A DNA stretch of 64,000 nt from Rattus norvegicus (Eukaryota > Chordata > Mammalia > Rodentia > Muridae), in assembly GCF_036323735.1 (NCBI RefSeq), contig NC_086034.1, positions 13,780,001 to 13,844,000 of the forward strand, written 5' to 3'. The notes below the pieces were generated by a model, which made no database searches, was not told the origin of the DNA, and saw only the letters and a program-made list of their open reading frames with translations. Both the position numbers and the translations under genes were made by a program. Below, one piece after another: positions 46,401-57,216 of the stretch. Positions within the stretch are counted from its first letter, which is position 1, and each line of letters opens with the position of its first letter.

Positions 46401-47132
46401 AAGATAATTAACTATGAAGCTTTGGTCTAAGTGTTTTTATTTAAATTGTACTTCCTCAAAACCACAATGCTATGTATGACAAATAGTTGCTATATTTTCT
46501 CTATGCTTATCTCATTAATCTCCAGAGTGTCTGCAAATAAAACTACCAGTAGTTCTGTAAGTGTGCGATGAATCTCCCCATGTTGTCCCTAGGGCTTATG
46601 TTTAGAAATATTGCGTAAACAGCATTCCAGTGAAGTTATACTTAACTCTGGAAGTTCAGCTAAAAAATAAAGTGAAATAAATAATGCGGTAGAAAAGACT
46701 GAAAATTCTGAAATACTGATAACCAATATTACCTAAGGAGATTGTCAGGAAAGCATAGGAGAGCAGCATTTACGATAGTGATATTGCCAGTGGGTCTCTT
46801 CAATTTGTACTTAACTTTGCTGTCTGGTGGTTTCCTGTTGATAAGCATGGATGTTCAGTTAAAGATTCACTGGAATCTGTTTGGGATGGAACTGTGGCAG
46901 AGTTGAAAAGCACAGAAGTCAGAGTCAATGTCCCATTTCTTGGGGGCTGCCTTTGTCATTAATTTTTGTCTAGAGACTTTCTTACTTGTGGTAGCTTTAT
47001 AGAGAGAATGAATCTCCACTTTGCTTAGGACCTCTCAGCTCCTTCATGACTTAACTTTTCTTACTCTACTAGCTGGTTCTTTAGTATAACTGGAATGCTG
47101 CAAGAACTCTCAAAGGGTAACCTGTTAAGTCA
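46401..47132. other. Unassigned sequence
   Basis: No gene or repeat recognised between the SINE fragment and the MaLR LTR. Confidence 0.4.
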
Positions 47133-47461
47133 TTATGATGGTTTATGTATGCTCATCCCAGGGAGTGGCACTATTTGAAGGTGTGGTCTTATTGGAATAG
47201 GTGTGGCCTAGTTGGAGTAGGTGTGTCGCTGTGGATATGGGCTTTAAAACCTTTGTCCTAGCTTCCTAGAAGCCAGGATTCTGCTAGAAGCCTTCAAATG
47301 AAGATGTAGAACTCTCACCTCAGCCTACACCATGCCTGCTGGATGCTGCCATGCTCTCACCATGGACTGAAACTCTGAACCTATAAGTAAACCCCAATTA
47401 AATGTTGTTCTTTATGAGACTTTTCTTGATCATAGTGTACATTCACAGCAAAACAAAGACA
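47133..47461 (+). mobile_element. MaLR LTR (MT-type)
   Basis: Starts ttatgatggtttatgtatgc and contains the typical 'cagggagtggcactatttga', 'ggtgtggcctagttggagta', 'gctggatgctgccatgctct' and 'aagtaaaccccaattaaatg', ending 'agcaaaacaaagaca'. This is the complete left-to-right order of a rodent MaLR LTR, about 329 bp. A short repeat gtca lies on both sides (47129-47132 and 47462-47465), shorter than the usual 5 bp. It is a solo LTR; no internal region is next to it. Confidence 0.85.
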
Positions 47462-47989
47462 GTCAACCTCTATTTGTGTCAGATATCAGGAATGCAGTTT
47501 CCTTGTTTTCATTGGGATTTCATTATCACATATACCCCCAAATTGCTATTATCTCAATACCCACAATATAATGTTGGCCATGCATTCACAATGTCTGAGA
47601 ATAAAATGAAATAAAGTTGATAATATACAAGTAGCAGCCTTTCCATGGGAAAAATGCATTCAGTCTATCTCTGAAGATCTTGGTATCACATGGAATCAAG
47701 TTTGGTCATTGACATTTTTGGTCATAACAGAAGGAAAAAAATGTATAGTTTGAACAAAATTAGAACCACACCAGATTTTAGCCAAAATAGAGTAGAAAAG
47801 CTTTCAACTTGGGTACATAGAAAGCACTACCCCCATCAAGTCATGCAGAAAGTATGGGGTTAGTAAGCTCAGCACTAGAAGACCAAGGTCTGGAGTAAGA
47901 AAGGAAACACTGAATGTGAGAAGTATAGATATTTCTTCAGATTCCTTACTATATTTATCTGAATATAAAATAAGTAAAAAAACATAAAC
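47462..47989. other. Unassigned sequence
   Basis: Nothing recognised between the MaLR LTR and the L1. Confidence 0.4.
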
Positions 47990-48758
47990 AAACTGTTGAA
48001 GGAAATGGACATAACCATACTGGATTTAAAAATGGAAATAGAAACAATAAAGAAAGCACAAAGGGAGACAACCCTGGAGATAGAAAACCTAGGAAAGAGA
48101 TCAGGAGCCATAGATGCAAGCATCACCAACAGAATACAAGAGATAGAAGACAGAATCTCAGGGGCAGAAGATACCATAGAAAACATTCATACAACCATCA
48201 AAGATCATATAGAATGCAAAAAGTTCCTAGAACAAAACATTCAGGAAATCAAGGACACAATGAAAAGATCAAACCTAAGGATAATAGGTATAGAAGAGAA
48301 TGAAGACTCCCAAATTAAAGAGCCAGTAAATATCATCAACAAAATTATAGAGGAAAACTTCACTAACCTTAAGAATGCCCATAAACATAGAAGAAGCCTA
48401 TAGAACTCCAAATATATTGGACCAGAAAAGAAATGCCTCCTGTCACATAATATCCAAACCCCAAATGCACAAAGCAAAGAAGAATATTAAAATCAGTACA
48501 GGAAAAATGTCAAGTAACATATAAAGTCCTACCTATCAGAAATACACCGGACTTCTCATCAGAGATGACGAAAGCCAGAGATCCTGGGCAGATGTCATAC
48601 AGACTCTAAGAGAACACAAATGCCAGTTCAGGGTACTATATGCAGCAAAAATATCAATTAACATACATGGAAAAGCAAGATATTCCATGACAAAACTAAA
48701 TTTACACACCCTAGAAAAAGAAAGTAATCTTGAAATGAGACCAAGGGAAGAGAGATGA
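47990..48758 (+). pseudogene. L1 ORF1 remnant
   Basis: An open stretch of about 135 codons shows the ORF1 coiled coil (M-E-I-E-T-I-K-K and N-R-I-Q-E-I-E-D), then R-S-N-L-R-I-I-G-I-E-E at the start of the RNA-binding domain. It stops at 48401-48403; the rest continues in other frames to the expected end (E-E-R then tga, 48756-48758). The N-terminus is missing. The intact protein would be a trimeric RNA chaperone binding L1 RNA. Confidence 0.88.
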
Positions 48759-48774
48759 ACAAATATAATTCAAC

Positions 48775-48807
48775 CCGCCCCCCCTCCGAAAAAAAAAAAA
48801 AAAAACA
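48775..48807 (+). repeat. C-run followed by A-run in the L1 inter-ORF spacer
   Basis: A C-rich block (cccgccccccctccg) followed by about 18 A residues between the ORF1 stop and the ORF2 start. Confidence 0.9.
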
Positions 48808-50736
48808 GGAAACAACAATCATTATTCTTGAATATATCTTAACATCAATGGACTCAATTCCCCCAAAGAAAGACATAGACTAACAGACTGGATACTTAAA
48901 AAGGACCCAGTATTTTGTTGCATACAGGAAGCACACCTCAGAGACAAAGACAGACACTACCTGAGAGTAAAAGGCTGGAAAACAACTTTCCAAGCAAATA
49001 GTCTGAAGAAAAAAGCTGGAGTAGTCATTCTAATATTGAAAAAAATCGACATTCAAACAAAAGTAATGAAAAAAGTTAAGAAGGACACTGTTTTCATCAC
49101 AGGAAAAATTCACCAAGATGAACTCTCAATCCTAAATATCTATGCTCCAAATACACGGGCACCTAAATTCATAAAAGAAACCTTACTAAAGCTCAAAGCA
49201 CACACTGCACCTCACACAATAATAGTAGGAAATTTCAACACCCCTCTCTCATCAGTGGTCAGATCATGGAAACAGAAATTACATTGAAGATCTCAGAAGA
49301 TGAAAAGACCTCCCATGCTCATGGATTGGCAGGATTAATATAGTAAAAATGGCCAGTATGCCAAAATGAACCACTAGATTTAGTGCAACCCCATCAAAAT
49401 TCTAATTTTATTATTCACAGTGTTAGAATGAGCAATTTGCAAATTAATTTGGAATAACAAAAATACAAAAACAAACAAACAAAAAACAGGATAGCGAAAA
49501 CTATCCTCAGCCATAAAAGGACTTCTGGGACAATCACCATGCCCGACCTCAAGCAATATTGCAGAGCAATAGTGATTACAAAACAAAACTGTACGGTATT
49601 TGTACAGAAACAGGCAGGTAGAATAGTGGAATAGAATTGAAGACCCAGAAATGAACCTCCACACCTGTGGTCGCTTGATCTTTGACAATGGAGCTAAAAC
49701 CATCCAATAGAAAAAAAGATGGGATTTTCAACAAATGGTGCTGGTTCAACTGGACATCAGCATGTGGAAGAATGCAAATAACCCATTTTTAGCACCCTGT
49801 ACAAAGCTTAAGTCCAAGTGGATCAAGGACCTCCACCTCAAACCAGATGCACTCAAACTAACAGAAGAAAAAGTGGGGAGAGTCTCAATCACATGGGCAC
49901 TGGGAAAAATTGCCTGAACAAAACACCAATGACTTATTCTCTAAGATCAAGAATTGACAAATTCAGCCTCATGAAACTGCAAAGCTTTGTAAGGCAAAGG
50001 ACACTGTCATTAGGAAATAATGGCAACCAACAGATTGGGAAAAGATCTTTACCAATCTCACATCTGATAGAGGGCTAATATGGAAAATATACAAAGAACT
50101 CAAGGAGTTAGACTCCAGAGAGCCAAATAACCCTATTAAAAATGGGGTACAGAACTAAACAAAGGACTCTCAGCAAATGAGGAATAGCAAATGGCTGAGA
50201 AGTTCCTAAAGCAATGCTCAACATCCTTAGTCATCAGGGAAATGCAAATAAAAAGAACCTCACACCAGTCATAATGACTAAGATAAAAAACTCAGGTGAC
50301 AACAGATGCTGGCCTGGATGAAAGAGGAACACTCCTCCACTGTTGGTGGGATAACAAACTGGTACAATGTCTCTGGAAATCAGTGTAGAGGTTACTCAAA
50401 AAATTGGACATTGCATTACCTGAGGACCCGGCTATAACTCTCCTGGGCATATACCCAAAAGATGCTCCAGTGTACAGCAAAGACATATGCTCCACTATGT
50501 TCATATCCGCCTTATTTATAATATCCAGAAGCTGGAAAGAACCCAGATGTCCTTCAACAGAGGAATGGATACAGAAAATGTGGTGCATCTACACAACGAA
50601 ATACTACTCAGCTATCAAAAACAATGACTTCATGAAATTCATAGGCAAATGGATGGAACTAGAAAATATCCTGAGTGAGGTAACCCAATCACAGAAAAAC
50701 ACACATGGTATCCACTCACTGATAAGTGGATATTAG
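48808..50736 (+). pseudogene. L1 ORF2 remnant with mutated endonuclease and deleted reverse transcriptase
   Basis: The endonuclease part reads I-Y-A-P-N and then G-N-F-N-T-P-L-S near 49231, where the family has G-D-F-N-T-P-L-S. The Asp to Asn change hits a catalytic, metal-binding residue. The frame breaks at about 49283, where the rest of the endonuclease and the main reverse transcriptase, including F-A-D-D, are missing. The C-terminus is readable (L-L-G-I-Y-P-K-D, S-R-S-W-K-E-P) to the final S-L-I-S-G-Y and stop. Nonfunctional. Confidence 0.87.
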
Positions 50737-50934
50737 CCCAAAAGCTGGAATTACTGAAGATGCAACCCACAGACCACATGAAGCTCAAGAAGAAAGATGA
50801 CCAAAGTGCAAATCCTTTGCCCGTTCTTAAAAGGGAGAACAAAAGTATTCATAGGAGGGGATATGGAGGCGATGTTTGGAGCAGAGATTGAAGGAACAAC
50901 CATTCAGAGCTGGCCCCACATGGCCAGCTGATGG

Positions 50935-51245
50935 AGGTATGTAGGCAGGTTAGGGAACTTTTAGAAGGTAGGACTTACTGAAGGATTACCATAAAAGTCA
51001 CAGTCTTGCCTCTCATCTAGCCAAAACTTTCTCTGCTTCTTGTCTGCTGCCATGACATGCCCAAATGAAAACTCTCACCACCACAGGCTGAATTTGTTCC
51101 AGGCACAGGCTCCAACTACCATGAACTCTTTGACACATTCACTACTATGATGTGTTCTACTTTTTTCAAACGATGAGCCAAGATAAATCCCATCTTCCTT
51201 AGTTTTTTTTTCTAACACAGAGATGTGAGAATAAGTAAATACACC
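50935..51245 (+). mobile_element. MaLR-type LTR fragment (tentative)
   Basis: 'agaaggtaggacttactga', 'cttctgcttcttgtctgctg'-like text, 'gagccaagataaatcccatc' and 'aacacagagatgtgagaata' follow the right half of rodent MaLR LTRs. It abuts the end of an L1 that lacks its tail. Confidence 0.5.
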
Positions 51246-51268
51246 CACAAAATTCAACACATCTAATG

Positions 51269-51269
<1 letters not shown>

Positions 51270-51305
<36 letters not shown>
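51270..51305 (+). repeat. (AT)n microsatellite
   Basis: About 17 uninterrupted units. Confidence 0.97.
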
Positions 51306-51306
<1 letters not shown>

Positions 51307-51799
51307 CACAAAGTGATTCTGTGCCCAATTGTTGGCAAGCTTGCCTACCTTAACCAAGGACAACACCCTATGCAACTACAGCATTGCTAACTAACTCACA
51401 AACAGAAATATGTGTGAACTAGAAGGAGTATCATATCCCTAAACTTGTGGATGCATGTAAGCAGAGTTTTGAAAGAGGGTCCATGAAATAGAACATATTA
51501 TATTCTTTGATTATGGTCAGCTTCATAAACTTCATGGTAGCCTTTGTGCCAATCAGTGTCCAGATTAAAAGTTATGCTGATGAAAGTGATTCTCCAAAGT
51601 CAGAAATTTATCACCAAGAGAGGACAGTCAAAATTGCCAGAGGATTGCATTCTGTACTTGGTAATGGGCATGAAAGTTTTATGAAGAGAAAGAATGCAGT
51701 GATGTGGGAAAACCGTGAGATCCTAGAGAATGGGCTACTTTCTACTAACACCGAATGGTTACACTTGTAGGAAGAGCATACTCCTTGTAACATGCTTTG
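51306..51799. other. Unassigned sequence
   Basis: An 87-codon plus-strand frame (51507-51770) has no recognised similarity. Nothing else seen. Confidence 0.4.
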
Positions 51800-51908
51800 T
51801 CATGCATTATCTCTATTCAACACCTTTAAAGCTAAAAATCATGACAGTTCATCTTATTGATGAGGAGCTGAGGCAAAACTTCTACTAGAAACTTGGTGAC
51901 TAATCTAT
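51800..51908 (+). mobile_element. Possible MIR fragment
   Basis: 'tcttattgatgaggagctga' followed by 'ggcaaaacttctac' resembles the MIR core in a diverged form. Confidence 0.4.
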
Positions 51909-51922
51909 ACCTTGTACACAAA

Positions 51923-52286
51923 TGTCGCTTCTGTCTCTGACCTGCAGAAAAGAGCGACGACACAGCGTTCTTCTCAAAGCGGGTTATTCAGGAACCTTAC
52001 AGCATGCAAGCAGGAATCTTTCTTTTTTCTTTTCTTCTCTCTCCTTCTCAGCCCCCGAGCACACTCCCTTATATCCTCCCTCAACTCTGCCTCTTCAGTC
52101 CAGACTGCGTAATCTCAGTTCATAGGTTCACGTCACGTGGCCTAATCTTGCGTCATGGTGCGCCTGCGCAGCTCTCACAATGGACGTGGCTAGTTTCAGG
52201 TGTGTGAGGAAGTCAGGTGCTAGTCATGAGACTTAGCTGCCGTCCTGGGCGCCATCTTGGGACTGCAGCCACCCCCGCTCCCCACA
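51923..52286 (-). mobile_element. Solo ERVK-type LTR with perfect 6-bp target duplication
   Basis: A 364-bp sequence with retroviral LTR ends: on the minus strand it starts TGTGGGGAGCGG and ends AGAAGCGACA. The flanks carry cacaaa at 51917-51922 and 52287-52292, a 6-bp duplication as class II (ERVK, IAP-like) elements make. Minus-strand landmarks in order are ccaagatggc (YY1-like, 52251-52260), a gcgcaggcgca NRF1-like site near 52161-52171, a cacgtg/tgacgt cluster near 52131-52140, a TATA-like atataaggg (52066-52074), a polypurine stretch, and a variant gaataac polyadenylation-like signal (51984-51990). It is far richer in G+C and CpG than its surroundings. No internal retroviral sequence is adjacent, so it is a solo LTR left by recombination. 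Exact family not named. Confidence 0.88.
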
Positions 52287-52292
52287 CACAAA

Positions 52293-53269
52293 TATTTCAG
52301 AATTAAGGAGTAGGAGCAGGAACTTCAAGATTATTTCCTACTCTGCTATTCTATCACATGGCAGGTCATCTTGGACAAGCATCTCTTTTTTTCTTTATGT
52401 CCCAGGTATTCACTGATGAGACGTTTGTGAATAGGGAGTCAGTCAGCAACTCTGGGTTCATAGCAGAAGCAACCACAATACACTATGTACTTGCTGCAGG
52501 AGCACATGGTACCCAGCACTTGAATAGAGATGCAAAACACTTGCTTGCTTTTCTCTACAGAAGTTAGAATTCTTTACTTTTTGACATTTAAATTTTAGTT
52601 CAATATCTAGAGTTCATTGTCAAGATTGTAACTAATGTGAAAGGTTTTGCCCTCACATTCAACTCTGCTCCAATATTAAGTCTTGTTAACACTTTGTAAG
52701 GCACCAATGATGGTTTTTATATTCATACACATGCAAGTTTTATGTTTTAGAAAGTATACCAAATTCTTCTTGTGATCATCCTTACCTCTCAATCACTAAT
52801 ATATATCATAAAACAAATTTGATCTATTTTATAAAAAAGGGTAGATTATTAGTTGAGCTATTCAAAAAGGAAATAACTTTGAAAACCCATATCCTGGCCT
52901 GATGGTGAGAACATGGCTTTGGTATGAATCTGTATATTCATCTGGAGGGAATTGACTGTTGTGCCTAGCTTCTCTTTGTTCAGTTATCTAATCCTAGAAA
53001 ATCCACTAGTGTCTTAAAATATAAGATCATTGCAAATGTTTAAAGACTGAACACTCACTTTTTGTGGTTTGTTTTGTCTAGAGATTTCTTGTTAATATAG
53101 GTGTGTCTGTCTGTCACCCAGTGTGAATTAGTGACCTTCACAAGACAGTAAAGCATACTGGCTCTCTTACATTTTGTACTTGTCCATTATACTAATTTTC
53201 TCAGATAATTGTTTACCACCTCTGATCCCTGCCTCAAGTATATAAGCAAATAGGTATATGTTAAATTAT
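52293..53269. other. Unassigned sequence
   Basis: No gene or repeat recognised. Confidence 0.4.
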
Positions 53270-53503
53270 ACTAGAGAGCTGGCTCAGGAGTAAAGAGTTG
53301 TTGTTTTTACAGAGTTCCCTTGTTCAATTTCCAGCACCCACATGGTGGCTCACAGTCATCTATAATTCAGTTGTAGAGGCTCCAATGCCATCTTCTCATC
53401 TCTGTAGATACCAGGGATGCACATGGTGCACAGACATCTATAAGGCAGGACATCTATGTGAGCAAAACTTCCACGCACAAGAAAACACATCAGAAAAAAT
53501 TAA
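53270..53503 (+). mobile_element. B3 SINE
   Basis: 'actagagagctggctcagga' (head with A-box region), 'ttcaatttccagcacccaca', 'tggtggctcacagtcatcta', 'ccaatgccatcttctcatct' and 'gggatgcacatggtgcacag' follow B3 from end to end, with an A-rich tail. Confidence 0.82.
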
Positions 53504-54079
53504 GAAAGCATTAAGTGAATTTTTAATTTATTTAAAGATTGTGTAATCATAGCATATGGGATAAAGGGAGTAAGACATAAGAGAGACTTTCGTCTCTTCT
53601 CATTATGTCAAAATATTTTATTCATTTCCTCAAGCACCAAGTTGTCAATGAGTGCTGGCCTGTACAGAGTTCACTTCTCATGGCAATAACACATCACTTT
53701 ATTTCTTTCATGGGCAATTCAAAGAAAATAGTATTGCTTCTTAGAATTCACATTTCATGCAAGGAGTATTTATGTGTCAGTTTACCCAAAAGAAATATTT
53801 AAACTTGGAAAATGCCACACTGTTGTTGCTAATTTTGACTGCGAGTTAAACTTTAATGGGGTATCATTGAGGTATATATCACTGGAATTGTCTGTAAGTA
53901 CTGATTCCCCAGAGATGATTAACTGAGGGAAATATCTAGGTCATACCTGAATGTGAACTACAATATTCCATGGAGCTTTGCCACTGAACTAAATAAAAAT
54001 GTTTTCTTAAAACTTTAGAAAGTCAGCTAAGCTCTGCTCTCCACTTTCCAAAGTGTTCAAATGTCAGCAATTTCCTGTA
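53504..54079. other. Unassigned sequence
   Basis: Nothing recognised. Confidence 0.4.
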
Positions 54080-54218
54080 GCCATACCTGTAACCCTCTGG
54101 CGCTGCCGTGCCTCCTATGATGTTATTGCCTTTATCCCCTAAACTATGAGTGCTCTCTCTTTAAATTTGCATTCTATTAACTGGCTCGTTACAGCAATAA
54201 GAAAATTATCTAATACAT
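54080..54218 (+). mobile_element. MaLR LTR 3' portion
   Basis: 'gctgccgtgcctcctatgat', 'gcctttatcccctaaactat' and 'cagcaataagaaaattatct' followed by aataca match the right end of rodent MaLR LTRs. The left part is not recognisable. Confidence 0.55.
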
Positions 54219-54629
54219 TACTATTCATTAGTGGACTATATATTTTGTCTGCAAGTATTATTCACTTTTTACAATAGGAGGTAAAACAGTGTTTTTCTTT
54301 CCATAGTTTATTTTTATTTCTGTATTCATTTATTTCTTCGTCAATTCATTTTACAAGACTTTGTGTGTTGTTTTGCTTCAAGAACAGAATTTTATACATA
54401 CATATGAAATGATTCTGTCTTCCAAGAACCTCATATACTATTCAAAGAGATTTGGATTAAGTCAGTGATGTTACTTCAGAGACATTTGAAAACAGGAAAT
54501 TTTATCTTGGTTTGAGGAGAGCTTGTGGTGTGTTCTTTTAAAGCTTATGTTTGACCATGAAATGTACTTTAAAAATCCTTTGATGGACTCTAGAAAAGTA
54601 ACAAATCTGCTGTCTTACATCATGCTATC
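54219..54629. other. Unassigned AT-rich sequence
   Basis: Nothing recognised between the MaLR fragment and the rodent repeat. Confidence 0.4.
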
Positions 54630-54672
54630 TGTATTAGGGTTCTCTATAGTAACAGAATTTACAGTATGAATT

Positions 54673-54703
<31 letters not shown>

Positions 54704-54719
54704 GTATATATATATATAT
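54673..54719 (+). repeat. (TC)n then (TA)n microsatellite
   Basis: About 13 TC units, a short gtatg spacer, then about seven TA units. Confidence 0.95.
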
Positions 54720-54827
54720 TATAATTTATAATTTTATTATAAATTTATTAGTACATGATATAACAATGAAATTAATATATAATTTATATACAATATATAG
54801 CTATAAATCATATGTATATATGATTTA

Positions 54828-54925
54828 TTTTATTTTTTTATTATTTTTTTTGAGCTGGGGACCGAACCCAGGGCTTTGCGCTTCCTAGGTAAGCGCTCTA
54901 CCACTGAGCTAAATCCCCAGGCCCG
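54828..54925 (-). mobile_element. Full-length ID SINE with 16-bp target duplication
   Basis: Minus strand: cgggcctggggatttagctc, AGTGGTAGAGCGCTTACC, then aggaagcgcaaagccctggg and ttcggtccccagctc, with an A-rich tail. The flanks carry a perfect 16-bp repeat atgtatatatgattta at 54812-54827 and 54926-54941. It sits inside the rodent repeat at 54630-55399, so it is younger than that element. Confidence 0.95.
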
Positions 54926-55399
54926 ATGTATATATGATTTAAATGAATGGCTTACAGGTTGTCACGTAGCTAGTCCAACAATTGTTGCCTGTGAATAGAA
55001 GGTCCAAGAATCTAGTAGCATTTTAGCCACAAGGCTGGATGCTCACTTGTTACTGATTATACACTGGACTCCTGAGGAAGTTGCCTCTAATGTAAGTACA
55101 GGGTTGGACCTCCTAGCAAAGGCTGGAGCAAGCAGGCAAAAAGCAAAGCTTTGTTTTTTCCACGTCTTTTATTTGGGCTGCCAGCAGATGTTGTATCTTA
55201 GATTAAACAGACATCTCCATACCTCAAAAGATCTGGATTAAAGATCTATCTTTCCACTCAAAGATACAGATGTAATATGGGTTTTTCCACTTCAAATGGT
55301 TTTATTAAGAAAAATAATCTCTTATAGGTGGGCACAGTCACTCAGGTTTTAGCTAATTCCAAATGCAATCTAGTTACCAACTAAGAACAGCCATCACAC

Positions 55400-55809
55400 C
55401 ATCTTACTCCTGAGCTTTGCACTCTACATTCTTTACTCCACTGGTACATTCATAAATCACCATATTTGCACTGGGTGCTACACTATTCCCTCCAAGGCTT
55501 GATTCACATCTAGCACACTTTACTTAATTATGAATCTCTGTTTCCTCATCCTTCTAAATTTTAGCTACTACTAATTCATCCAGAAGAATTTCTTCCATCC
55601 ATAAGAAGTCAGACCAATGTTCTTACAGTACCTGCCATTCTGATTACATTATTACTCAAAGAATGACTTTGTCACTAGATTATAGGTTTCTTGATGAGAA
55701 TAAATTAGCCTTTCCAAAGTATATCCATCATTATTCCAGAGCAAAAAACATGGTAGAACCTGAAGGTACAGTTAGGTTTTTTAAGTAACGAATAAACGGG
55801 GTTGATTTT
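55400..55809. other. Unassigned sequence
   Basis: Nothing recognised. Confidence 0.4.
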
Positions 55810-55900
55810 ATATATAAATATATATATATATAATATATAAAATATAATATATATAATATATATAATATATATAATATATAAAATATATATATATAATAAA
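55810..55900 (+). repeat. TA-rich repeat with ataatatat units
   Basis: About 90 bp of only A and T with repeated taatatata units. It generates an Ile/Tyr-rich open frame on the minus strand that is not a gene. Confidence 0.95.
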
Positions 55901-56225
55901 AGCAGATAAATATAGGGAGTACTTTGATTGGGAATCTGCATATGAATGTTGAAGGTTCTGTTCCTCAGTTGGTGCTTGATTGTAAGGATGATAGTGACTA
56001 ATGGTTGGGCAATAGAGGTAAGATTTCCAGGTTCCTCAGGCAGGCTAGAAGATGTAGGAGGAGAAAGAGATAGGCCATGCTTTGGAAGGAAAGAAAGCCA
56101 CCTGCCATGTGAAATCTCAGGTGGAGTGGCCACTGGCTACTTCCTCAACTGGGCCTAGGGTAGCTGGCGGGAGGTTAGAAACACAACTAAATGAAGTCAA
56201 ATTTTGGGTGCAGAGCAAGGAGAAG
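55901..56225. other. Unassigned sequence, possibly LTR-derived
   Basis: 'cctcaactgggcctagggta' and 'gctggcgggaggttagaaac' recall a rodent repeated sequence I cannot name. No gene seen. Confidence 0.35.
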
Positions 56226-56335
56226 GTAACTGGGCAACTACATTGAGGAAAGATTTAGAAGTGTTGACCTGGGAGTAAAAGTAACTGAACAACTAAGATA
56301 AGGGTAGATTCAGAGGTGTTGAGCTAGGAGTGAAG
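56226..56335 (+). repeat. Two tandem 55-bp units
   Basis: 56226-56280 and 56281-56335 align end to end without gaps at 41 of 55 positions (both begin gtaactg and contain agatt, gtgttga and ggagt). Confidence 0.85.
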
Positions 56336-56344
56336 GCAAGAGCA

Positions 56345-57216
56345 TGTTAGCCATGGACACTAGAAAAAATTTTCTGAACAAAACACCGATGGCTTATGCT
56401 CTAAGATCAGGAATCGACAAATGGGACCTCATAAATCTGCAAAGCTTCTGTAAGGCAAAGCACATATTCATTAGGACAAAATGGCACCCAACAGCTTGCC
56501 AGTCCTATATATGATAGAGGGCTAATATACAAAATAGACAAAGAACTCAAGAAGTTAGACTTCAGAGAGCCAAATAACTATTAAAAATGGGGTACAGAGC
56601 TGAACAAAGAATTCTCAGCTGAAGAATATCAAATAGCTAAGAAGCACCTAAAGAAATGTTCAACATCCTTAGTCATCAGGGAACTGCAAATCAAAACAAC
56701 CCTGAGATTCCACCTCATACCAATCAGAGTCAGAATGGCTAAGATAAAAAAACTCAGGCAAAAACAGATACTGGCAAGAATGTGGTAAAAGAGGAACACT
56801 CCTCCATTGTTGGTGGGATTGCAAACTGGTACAACCACTCTGGAAATCAGCCTGGAGGTTCCTCAGAAAATTGGACATTGCACTACCTGAGGACCCAGCT
56901 AAACCTCTCCTGGGCATATACCCAAGACATGCTTCAACATACAACAAAGACACGTGTTCCACTATGTTTATAGAAGCCTTATTTATAATGGCCAGAAGCT
57001 GGAAAGAACCCAGATGTCCTTAAACAGAGAAATGGATTCAGAAAATGTAGTACATATTCACAATGGAGTACCACTCAGCCATCAAAAACAATGACTTCAC
57101 TAAATTCATAGGCAAATGGATTGAACTAAAAAATATCATCCTGAGTAAGGTAACCCAGTCACAGAAAAACACACATGGTATCCACTCACTGATAAGTGGA
57201 TATTAGCCCAAAAGCT
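56345..57216 (+). pseudogene. L1 ORF2 C-terminal remnant
   Basis: Encodes pieces of the region after the reverse transcriptase (Y-A-L-R-S-G-I-D-K-W) and the Cys-bearing C-terminus, to the final gga-tat-tag. Several frameshifts. No catalytic domain is present. Confidence 0.87.

Larger units (their letters stand above)
47990..50930 (+). mobile_element. Murid L1, truncated at both ends and internally deleted
   Basis: Begins within the ORF1 coiled-coil region, has the ORF1-ORF2 spacer, the first part of ORF2, then jumps at about 49275-49283 from the endonuclease domain to the late reverse transcriptase region and continues to the ORF2 stop at 50734-50736. The 3' UTR stops at about 50930 ('gagctggccccacatgg') without tail, where a MaLR LTR-like sequence starts. 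No target duplication was found. The deletion pattern resembles that of the L1 at 30.9-34.6 kb. Confidence 0.88.
54630..55399 (+). mobile_element. Rodent interspersed repeat carrying a nested ID (family uncertain)
   Basis: Starts 'tgtattagggttctctatag' and runs through (TC)n and (TA)n tracts, 'ggcttacaggttgtcacgta', 'aggtccaagaatctagtagc', 'aagcaggcaaaaagcaaagc', 'ccagcagatgttgtatctta' and 'gcactcaggttttagctaat'-like text to an ending 'ccaactaagaacagccatca'. I recognise this whole order as a frequent rodent repeat but cannot give its name. The ID at 54828-54925 splits it. Confidence 0.65.

Noticed and set aside
55705..56133. 142-codon minus-strand frame rich in Ile and Tyr
   Set aside because: Its core is a translation of the TA-rich repeat at 55810-55900.
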